From assembly GCA_934130375.1 (NCBI GenBank), contig CAKOXW010000006.1, positions 1-37,339 of the forward strand: a stretch of 37,339 nt of DNA, written 5' to 3'. The notes beneath the pieces are model-generated. The model ran no database searches. It was not told where the DNA came from and was given only the letters and a program-made list of their open reading frames with translations. Position 1 is the first letter of the stretch; each line of letters starts with the position of its first letter. Origin of the DNA: an uncultured Bacilli bacterium (GTDB lineage Bacteria; Bacillota_I; Bacilli_A; RF39; UBA660). Below are positions 28,894-35,349 of this stretch, piece after piece. A program made the position numbers and the translations under genes.

Positions 28894-31473
28894 ATGAAAA
28901 AGAAATTATTAAGGTATGCTTTTATAAGTGTACTTTTTTTATCTACTATTTTTGGCATAACCAAAGTTAATGCTGAACAGTACACAGGTCAGGCTATATG
29001 GCCATCAGAAAAAATACCTAATATTTTCATTAGAAAAGAACGAGCTGATGGCTATAAAAAATATCAACAAGCTGGATTCATTCGTAGAAGTGAAGATAAT
29101 AAATTCGTTTACTGTGTACAGCCATATGTTGATATAGATAATAACTTGCCTTACTATAATATTGAAAGAAGTGATTTTGCTACTGTTCTAAATATGACTG
29201 AAGATCAATGGACTCGTATATCACTACTTGCATATTATGGATATGGTTATAATGATAATGGTTATAATCATTCAGCACAAAAATGGTATGCTATAACTCA
29301 ACTTTTGATTTGGAGAACTGCAGAGCTAACATCAGTAATGTATTTTACTGATACTCTTAACGGAACTAGAAATGATAGTAAATTCACTAGTGAAATTGCA
29401 GAACTTGAATCACTTGTTGCAGGTCATTATGCAAAACCTAGTTTTAATACTGATGGAGTTATTGCTCCACTAGGTCAAACAATTACTTTAACTGATAATA
29501 ATGGAGTTTTAGGTGATTATAAAAGTGAGTCTAGTAGTAATGTTAATGCAAGTATCAATGGTAATACTTTAACTATCACTCCAACAGCAGTTGGTGATGG
29601 TGAAATAACCTTTGTTAAGAAAGCTACTAAATATGACATGCCACCTGTGGTATATTTTAGTAATCATTCACAAAATGTATTTAGACCAGGGAATTACGAT
29701 CCTGTTAATTCAAGATTTAGTATTAAAATATCAGGTGGTAGTATTGAACTATATAAATTGGATAAAGATACAATGGATTCATATCCACAGGGAAATGCTA
29801 CTCTTGAAAGTGCTATTTATGAGATTTATGATACTGATTATAATTTAGTAACAACACTTGTTACTGATAAATATGGTTATGCTAAAACTGAAAAAATATT
29901 ATTTCCTAATAAGGAATATATTCTAAAAGAAAAGAAAGCTAGTAAAGGTTATTTGCTAGATACAGAAGAACATAGATTTACTTTAACTGAAGATAATTTA
30001 GATATCTATATTGATGTTTATGAAAAGGTTATCAAAAGTAAAGTAAATATATTCAAAGTAATAGCAAGTAATAAAACAGGTATTTTAACACCTGAGCCTA
30101 ATATTACTTTTGAGATTTATTTAAATAATTGTACTCCAAGACAAACACATAATTTATTATCAATTGATGTTGATACTGATACCGAAGTTAATCCATATTG
30201 TTTAGTAGATACTATAACTACTGATAAAAATGGATTCGCTGAAATCACTTTACCTTATGGTAAGTATACTTTTAGACAAGTAAATTCTACTCCTAACTAT
30301 GAAAAAGTTAACGACTTTGAAATAGTTGTTGATGAAAATTCTGATGCTGAAATTAGTAAAGTTTTATCTAATGCAGAAATAACTGCTAAATTAAAACTTA
30401 TCAAAGTTGATGAAGATTCAAATAAAGTTTTAGTTAGAGATGGTATTAAATTCAAAATTAAAAATACTGATACTAATGAGTATGTATGTCAAGATGTATC
30501 ATACCCAATAAAACAAACTATTTGTACTTTTGAAACTAAAGGTGGGTACTTTATTACTCCTAACATCTTAAATAGTGGTAACTATCAAATTGAGGAATTA
30601 GAAGATCAAGACATTAAAGGCTATGTTGTTAATACTACACCAATTGCTTTTTCAATAAATGAAAATAGTAATTTTGTAGTTGATGGTGATGACATAATAA
30701 TTGAAGTTAAGTTTTCTAATAAACAAGTTAAGGGCGAATTCAACCTTACTAAAGTTGGTGAAAAGTTTATACTTGAAGATGGTACTTTTAGATATGAAGA
30801 AATTAAATTAAATGATGTATCATTTGATTTATATGCTAATGGTGATATTTATTCACAAGATGGCACTTTAATTTATAAAGATAAAGAAAAAGTTAAATCG
30901 TTTATTACTGTTGATGGATTTTATAAATTAGATAATTTATATCTAGGTAACTATTGTATAGTGGAAACTAGTACCGATGATAATCACATTCTTGATAATA
31001 AACCATATTGTTTTAAATTGGAGTATAAAGATTCTAAAACTCCTATTATCTCTTTATCTTATACTTTTAAAAATCATATTGGTAAAGGCTATGTTGAAAT
31101 ATCTAAAACTGATTTATCAACAGCAGATCCTGTACCTAATGCTTTAATTGAAGTATACACAGAAGATGATAAATTAATATTTAGTGGTCGTACTGATTCT
31201 GATGGTAAGATAACAATAAAAGATTTACCAATCGGTAAATATAAATTTATTGAGAAAGAAGCTCCAGAAGGCTACATTCTCAATACTGATGAACACTTCT
31301 TCGAAATAAAAGAAGATGGCGAAATTGTAAAATCATACTTAACCAATGAAAAAGAAATATTCGAAGTTCCTAAAACTTCAGTTTCAGATTCTAAAGTAAT
31401 AGATGTTGTAACTATTATATTAGTTATCGCAGGAATAGGATTTATTATTTATGATAAAAGAAAAAATAAGTAA
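28894..31473 (+). CDS. Thioester-domain / Cna-B (SpaA-type) adhesin with VPKTS sorting signal
   Basis: The 859-aa product has a signal peptide (MKKKLLRYAFISVLFLSTIF...NA), then a thioester domain with FVYCVQPY (Cys74) and WYAITQLLIW (Gln136), the Cys-Gln pair that forms the internal thioester able to bond covalently to host or cell surfaces. An Ig-like segment follows (about 150-280), and then about five Cna-B/SpaA domains (ISGGSIELYKLDKDTMDSYP, FNLTKVGEKF, GYVEISKTDLSTADPVPNAL, APEGYILNTDEHFFEIKEDG). These are stabilised in the family by isopeptide bonds. It ends VPKTS, a helix and DKRKNK. A sortase gene overlaps its end by 23 bases and is probably dedicated to it. The adhesin likely brings mating cells together. 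Confidence 0.88.
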   Translation: MKKKLLRYAFISVLFLSTIFGITKVNAEQYTGQAIWPSEKIPNIFIRKERADGYKKYQQAGFIRRSEDNKFVYCVQPYVDIDNNLPYYNIERSDFATVLNMTEDQWTRISLLAYYGYGYNDNGYNHSAQKWYAITQLLIWRTAELTSVMYFTDTLNGTRNDSKFTSEIAELESLVAGHYAKPSFNTDGVIAPLGQTITLTDNNGVLGDYKSESSSNVNASINGNTLTITPTAVGDGEITFVKKATKYDMPPVVYFSNHSQNVFRPGNYDPVNSRFSIKISGGSIELYKLDKDTMDSYPQGNATLESAIYEIYDTDYNLVTTLVTDKYGYAKTEKILFPNKEYILKEKKASKGYLLDTEEHRFTLTEDNLDIYIDVYEKVIKSKVNIFKVIASNKTGILTPEPNITFEIYLNNCTPRQTHNLLSIDVDTDTEVNPYCLVDTITTDKNGFAEITLPYGKYTFRQVNSTPNYEKVNDFEIVVDENSDAEISKVLSNAEITAKLKLIKVDEDSNKVLVRDGIKFKIKNTDTNEYVCQDVSYPIKQTICTFETKGGYFITPNILNSGNYQIEELEDQDIKGYVVNTTPIAFSINENSNFVVDGDDIIIEVKFSNKQVKGEFNLTKVGEKFILEDGTFRYEEIKLNDVSFDLYANGDIYSQDGTLIYKDKEKVKSFITVDGFYKLDNLYLGNYCIVETSTDDNHILDNKPYCFKLEYKDSKTPIISLSYTFKNHIGKGYVEISKTDLSTADPVPNALIEVYTEDDKLIFSGRTDSDGKITIKDLPIGKYKFIEKEAPEGYILNTDEHFFEIKEDGEIVKSYLTNEKEIFEVPKTSVSDSKVIDVVTIILVIAGIGFIIYDKRKNK

Positions 31474-32083
31474 GAGTCGATTCATAGTAATTGGCTCTTT
31501 GCTTTTACTAATAGGGTTAAGTATATTTGCAAGTTATAATATTTATAATTATTATTCACATAAAGTAGATAATAATAAAGCTAATGACTTCATAGAAGAA
31601 ATAAAAAAAGAAGAGCCACCTGTTGAAATAGAACAAGAGGAACAACCTAAAGAGGAAACTCCAAAAGAAGAAAATTATAATTATATTGGTGTTGTAGAAA
31701 TACCTACCATAGATTTTAAAAGAGGATTTTTTAATATAGATGATCGAAACAATATTGTTGATAAAAATATTGAAGTTTTAATAAACTCTGATATGCCTGA
31801 TGTTACTAATGGTATTCTTGCTATTGCAGGTCATTCAGGAAGTGGTAGAACTGCATATTTTAAAAATCTATACAAATTAAAAGTTAATGATGAAATAAAT
31901 GTTTATTACAATAATACTAAATATATTTATAAAGTTAATAAGAATTATGAAGTAGATAAAAATGGTATCATTGATGTTTCAAGAGATAAAGAACAAACTA
32001 CATTAGTTTTAACTACTTGTAGTAAAAATAAAACAAAACAAGTTGTTGTTCTTGCATATCTTGTTGATAAAGTAAGTTATTAG
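31451..32083 (+). CDS. Element sortase, probably specific for the VPKTS adhesin
   Basis: A 210-aa transpeptidase: one N-terminal helix (VIGSLLLLIGLSIFASYNIY), a Glu/Pro linker (EEPPVEIEQEEQPKEETPKE), and a sortase barrel with AIAGHSGSGRTAYFKNLYKL (His128) and LVLTTCSKN (Cys190). The third catalytic residue, an Arg a few residues after Cys in all well-studied sortases, is missing: the strand reads KTKQVVVLAY, so Lys196 or Gln197 stands there. Its order and short length are closest to class D-like enzymes. It overlaps the adhesin gene by 23 bases, so the two are co-translated. Activity with Lys or Gln is an open question; the class B sortase at 33916 has a similar change. Confidence 0.85.
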   Translation: MIKEKISKSRFIVIGSLLLLIGLSIFASYNIYNYYSHKVDNNKANDFIEEIKKEEPPVEIEQEEQPKEETPKEENYNYIGVVEIPTIDFKRGFFNIDDRNNIVDKNIEVLINSDMPDVTNGILAIAGHSGSGRTAYFKNLYKLKVNDEINVYYNNTKYIYKVNKNYEVDKNGIIDVSRDKEQTTLVLTTCSKNKTKQVVVLAYLVDKVSY

Positions 32084-32096
32084 GAGGTGCTAATGA

Positions 32097-33458
32097 ATAA
32101 TATTAGAAATAACACCTGTTAAACAGGGATTTTTTAAAGATATTTATAGAGAAATTATGTGGTCTATAGCAAAAGGTGTTATGTGGCTACTTGATGGTTT
32201 CTTTGATATCATTGATAAAATATGGCGATATAAATTCTTTGATAATGAATATGTTAATAAAATATTTGGTGGTGCTGTAATTGTTGCTTGTAGTTGGCTC
32301 ATACTCAAAGTAATTATTGAGCTAATTATGAATTATATTGTTAAAAATGAAGAAAGGTCTAGTCCTTTATCAGTTTATAGAGGTATAGTTTTAGCAATTG
32401 TAATGATGTTTTTAATAACACCACTTTTTCAGTTTGGTCATAATATATCAACAGCTCTTACTGATTCAGTAATTCAAGTATCAGGTATGAATACTACTAC
32501 TGATTCAGAGGGGACTATTTCAAAAGCAATAATCAGATCTATGGTTTATCAAAATGAGATGGAATCAGAAGATATTGATACTTTAGTTAATAATTGGAAA
32601 ACTATTGATATAAATGATACTACTGGAGGATTTATAGGTATTGGTGATGTCTATGTCTATTCACTTAATTTCTTTATGCTAGTAATACTCTCGATAGTTA
32701 CTGTATTTCTACTTTTCTTTGTTGCAATTCAAATGGCTAAACGAGTCATGGAAATTGCTTTATATAAAATAATTGCACCATTTTGTTGCACAGGTCTTAC
32801 TAATAAGTCATCAAAATCATTTGAGACTTGGTGTAAGTCGGCAATGGGTGTTTTTTTAATTACTGTAGTACAATTTGTTTGTATTGGATTACTACTGAAT
32901 ATGTTTGGTACTGCCTTTACTGATAATGGCTTATTAACAGGAATATTCTTAATTATTGGAGCTTTACTTTTCATAATCTCTACTCCAACAATAATCAGTT
33001 CACTATTAGGACAACAATCAGGAATGATGACAGCATTTGGTGATATGCAATCACTTATGGCTGTTGGCTCAGGACTATCAAGTGGAATTAGTATGGCTTC
33101 AGCTGGAACTTCTTGGGCTTTAAGTAAAGGATCTAATGTTGTTAAAGGAGGATCAAATCTTATGGGTAATGGTATAAGTAATATTTCAGGTATGTTTAAT
33201 AAAGGAAAAACATTAACACCAGAGCAAAAAAGTGTTGTACAGGAAACTATTTCACAACATAATCCTAGAAAAGCTTACGAACAAGTTGGAGAGTTCCTAA
33301 AACAAAATCAAAATAAAAAATCTAACTCTGATAATATTATGAAATATAGTAATTCTAATCCTTTTAAGCAACCGTATAGTATGAGATATAATCCAATAAG
33401 AAATCAGTATATGAGTCAAAATGATTCAAATAATATTTATGATAGGAAGTGGTATTAA
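32097..33458 (+). CDS. VirB6/TrbL-like conjugation channel protein
   Basis: The product is 454 aa if counted from ATA 32097 (433 from ATG 32157), with about seven membrane helices (VIVACSWLILKVIIELIMNY, GIVLAIVMMFLITPLFQFGH, LVILSIVTVFLLFFVAIQMA and others). A Gly/Ser-rich cytoplasmic tail follows (GSGLSSGISMASAGTSWALS...). Motif and position before PrgI match the TrbL/VirB6 subunit of Gram-positive type IV secretion. Upstream of ATG 32157 the frame stays open and reads ILEITPVKQGFFKDIYREIM, which looks like genuine coding sequence; AGGAGGTGC (32082-32090) is correctly placed for ATA 32097. A one-base frameshift after ATG 32093 is the alternative explanation. Confidence 0.78.
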   Translation: MILEITPVKQGFFKDIYREIMWSIAKGVMWLLDGFFDIIDKIWRYKFFDNEYVNKIFGGAVIVACSWLILKVIIELIMNYIVKNEERSSPLSVYRGIVLAIVMMFLITPLFQFGHNISTALTDSVIQVSGMNTTTDSEGTISKAIIRSMVYQNEMESEDIDTLVNNWKTIDINDTTGGFIGIGDVYVYSLNFFMLVILSIVTVFLLFFVAIQMAKRVMEIALYKIIAPFCCTGLTNKSSKSFETWCKSAMGVFLITVVQFVCIGLLLNMFGTAFTDNGLLTGIFLIIGALLFIISTPTIISSLLGQQSGMMTAFGDMQSLMAVGSGLSSGISMASAGTSWALSKGSNVVKGGSNLMGNGISNISGMFNKGKTLTPEQKSVVQETISQHNPRKAYEQVGEFLKQNQNKKSNSDNIMKYSNSNPFKQPYSMRYNPIRNQYMSQNDSNNIYDRKWY

Positions 33459-33459
33459 T

Positions 33460-33735
33460 ATGTATTTAATTCCCAAAAATATAAAAACCAAAAGAGAAAT
33501 ATTTAAAGGATTTGGAATAATTGAAATAATCGCTATGGCTATAAGTTTAGGATTAGGTTATCTACTTCAAATGTTATCAACAAGTTTTAAAGTAAAAATA
33601 TTTTTATTTTTTCTATTTCCACTTATAACTTTTATTTTGCTACTTCCACTCCCTAATGGAAATACTGCTTTAAATATATTTATAAAATATATAAGATTTC
33701 ATAAAAATCAAAAAATATATAAATATAAAAATTAA
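33460..33735 (+). CDS. PrgI-family conjugation protein
   Basis: A 91-aa protein with two helices (EIIAMAISLGLGYLLQML and VKIFLFFLFPLITFILLLPL) between a basic N-terminus (MYLIPKNIKTKREIFKGFGI) and a basic tail. This is the VirB3-like PrgI subunit that anchors the VirB4 ATPase in Gram-positive type IV systems. ATG 33460 lies one base after the VirB6-like stop, with GGAAG upstream. The VirB4 gene that nearly always follows is missing; only a short intergenic stretch with a promoter comes next. The element thus breaks off here. Confidence 0.8.
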   Translation: MYLIPKNIKTKREIFKGFGIIEIIAMAISLGLGYLLQMLSTSFKVKIFLFFLFPLITFILLLPLPNGNTALNIFIKYIRFHKNQKIYKYKN

Positions 33736-33754
33736 AAAATAATAAAAATTGTAT

Positions 33755-33782
33755 TTGTCAAAAGCAATATTTGTGGTATACT
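33755..33782 (+). promoter_or_regulatory. Promoter of a candidate structured RNA
   Basis: TTGTCA (33755-33760), a 16-bp spacer and TATACT (33777-33782); no protein-coding gene follows on this strand. Confidence 0.65.
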
Positions 33783-33787
33783 TTATA

Positions 33788-33923
33788 TGTCGGGAGTAGT
33801 TATCCGACTTAACTACATTTTGATTATTTCATCAATTTTTCTCTGAAATTATCAAAATAAAAAAGATAGGGTATGGTGAAGATATAATACTTATGTATTA
33901 TGTCACTCTGTCTTTTTATTTTT
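33788..33923 (+). ncRNA. Candidate structured non-coding RNA
   Basis: The predicted transcript begins with two mutually exclusive pairings: GTCGG (33789-33793) with CCGAC (33804-33808), or GTAGTTA (33796-33802) with TAACTAC (33810-33816). A long hairpin follows: ATTTTGATTATTTCA (33817-33831) with TGAAATTATCAAAAT (33844-33858), one T-T mismatch. It ends in a terminator-like structure (ATAATAC 33884-33890 with GTATTAT 33895-33901; AAAAAAGA with TCTTTTT; T-rich end), which also serves the converging sortase gene. No ORF is present. GGGAGTAG recalls the start of the manganese-sensing yybP-ykoY motif, but the rest of that motif is not seen. Confidence 0.5.
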
Positions 33924-34725
33924 GCTCTTTTTTAATTAATTTAGCATGAACTACCATCTTATCACTATTATTATAACATGTAGATAAAGTAAGAATATTA
34001 TCAGTAGATGTAACATTTGTATTAAAGTTATAACTACTTCTACTAATTATCATATTGATAAAATCTTGAAATTCATTATCATTATTAAAATTAGTTTGTA
34101 AATAATCACTTGTTGTGGGTAAATGGTATGTACTAAATATCTGCCATAAACTATTTTCTTTTTCAGTAGATATTTTTATTACATAGTTATTTGCATTAGA
34201 TAACCAATTTTTAGTTAATATAGTTCTTAATGATCCAAACATTGTTTTATCATTTCTACCATGAGCGTAAATAATTGTATTTCTATTATCAGTAGAATTA
34301 TTTCTATAATCTAAAAATAACCATCCAGCTGAATTATAGCTCTTATCTAAACTATGAGTTAAATAATATTTATTATCACTTGCTTGTACGAAAGGATAAT
34401 TTATATTAGTACCATTAAGTTTAATCCATCCACGAACATCATTATTGATGTTTTTTAATTCACTGAAATTAACATCTATCATATTCATAGCAATATAATC
34501 CCAATAAGGATTTGATTTTGGTATTTCTTCTTCTTGCTCTATAATTTCAGTATTATCATTATCTTCAATTTCAATTATTGGTATTTCTTCCTGTATTTCT
34601 TCAATTTGATTATTTGTTTTATTTGAGTCTAACTTCCACACAATAATATTATAAATTGAATATACTAATGTTATGGAACATAAAATTGAAAATATGATTA
34701 AAAAGGTTTTTAACTTTTTATTCAT
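33916..34725 (-). CDS. Class B sortase
   Basis: A 269-aa transpeptidase anchored by an N-terminal helix (FLIIFSILCSITLVYSIYNI), with an acidic linker (IEEIQEEIPIIEIEDNDNTE). Motifs: NDVRGWIKLNGTNINYPFVQ, GWLFLDYRN, NTIIYAHGRNDKTMFGSL (His155) and LTLSTCYNN (Cys250), all typical of class B. The catalytic Arg expected in the next strand (usually RMVVH) is Lys256 here: SDKMVVHAKL. The start follows GGTGATC on the minus strand. It could anchor the VPVTG/APNTG proteins or the large adhesin at 35350, facing away from it. It converges with the candidate RNA and shares its terminator. Confidence 0.9.
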   Translation of the reverse strand: MNKKLKTFLIIFSILCSITLVYSIYNIIVWKLDSNKTNNQIEEIQEEIPIIEIEDNDNTEIIEQEEEIPKSNPYWDYIAMNMIDVNFSELKNINNDVRGWIKLNGTNINYPFVQASDNKYYLTHSLDKSYNSAGWLFLDYRNNSTDNRNTIIYAHGRNDKTMFGSLRTILTKNWLSNANNYVIKISTEKENSLWQIFSTYHLPTTSDYLQTNFNNDNEFQDFINMIISRSSYNFNTNVTSTDNILTLSTCYNNSDKMVVHAKLIKKEQK

Positions 34726-34792
34726 ACGATCACCACATAATAATTATACTACAAAAATATAAAATTTTATTTATAAAAAAATAGCACATAAA

Positions 34793-35143
34793 CTATTTGA
34801 ATAAATCCTCTAGTTTTTGTCCTATTTCATCTAGCAAAGCATTTTTTAAAATGATGCAATCTATATTCTTTAAATCTTCAATGATTACACTTTGATTAAA
34901 TCTGGTATAAATTACAAACTTTATATCTTTATATAGTTCTTTTACTTTATTGATATAATCAACAGTAAACTTATCATTTACATATAGTTCTGCAATAACT
35001 ATGTCAGGTTTATAATCATTACATATATCTAATATTTTAGTTAAATCTTCTTCAACTATTACTTCATATTTATTAGATAGATACTCATTTAAAGCCATTA
35101 TTAGTATTGAATTATTATCAAATATTACTATTTTCTTACGCAA
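34793..35143 (-). CDS. Receiver-only response-regulator-like protein with Glu at the phosphorylation site
   Basis: The product is 116 aa, a single receiver domain: KKIVIFDNNSILIMALNEYL (Asp9-Asn10 of the acidic pocket), YKPDIVIAELYVND, KFVIYTRF (Thr) and CIILKNA (Lys100). The phospho-accepting Asp at the end of strand 3 is Glu52 (IAEL where IDD/LLDL is usual), a substitution that often mimics the phosphorylated state. There is no output domain. TTG 35143 is chosen because GAGGTGG lies six bases before it; the longer frame starts at 35161. It lies upstream of and in the same direction as the class B sortase, and divergent from the large adhesin. A protein-interaction switch for these is plausible. 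Confidence 0.7.
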   Translation of the reverse strand: MRKKIVIFDNNSILIMALNEYLSNKYEVIVEEDLTKILDICNDYKPDIVIAELYVNDKFTVDYINKVKELYKDIKFVIYTRFNQSVIIEDLKNIDCIILKNALLDEIGQKLEDLFK

Positions 35144-35197
35144 TAGCACCACCTCACACAAATATTATATACTAATTTGAAAAAAAGAAAAGATGCT

Positions 35198-35239
35198 AAA
35201 AGTCATAATTTTAGGTGTAAAAAATATGATAAAAGTCAT
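35198..35239. repeat. Direct repeat AAAAGTCAT, 33 bp apart
   Basis: Copies at 35198-35206 and 35231-35239, in the divergent spacer between the receiver gene and the large adhesin. Three helical turns apart, they could bind a regulator on one DNA face. The same word pair is at 15934 and 16009. Confidence 0.35.
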
Positions 35240-35349
35240 TTTTGAACTTGACAAAATAAATGCGTTAAAACTTTTATCTCAAAATGATGATGATTAATAG
35301 TAAATTTTAAAATCTTATGATATAATTATATAGAAAGGAGAATGATTTG

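Larger units (their letters stand above)
21010..33735. mobile_element. Mobile element 2: serine-recombinase element with partial conjugation module
   Basis: The left border lies near 21003-21030 where the recombinase gene meets the host substrate-binding-protein fragment. The right border is not recognised; the last element-type gene is PrgI, ending at 33735. The order integrase, XRE regulators, sigma-like regulator, DNA methyltransferase, VirB2-like, adhesin, sortase, VirB6/TrbL-like, PrgI is that of Firmicute integrative conjugative elements. The VirB4 ATPase, peptidase, coupling protein and relaxase genes that should follow are absent, so the element is truncated or rearranged. Coordinates are approximate. 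Confidence 0.65.

Noticed and set aside
33789..33816. H-type pseudoknot formed by the two interleaved 5' stems of the candidate RNA
   Set aside because: The connecting loop across the 5-bp stem would be a single base, too short. The stems are better seen as alternatives.
33788..33830. Manganese (yybP-ykoY) riboswitch
   Set aside because: Only GGGAGTAG is shared. The second conserved loop is absent and no ion transporter gene follows.
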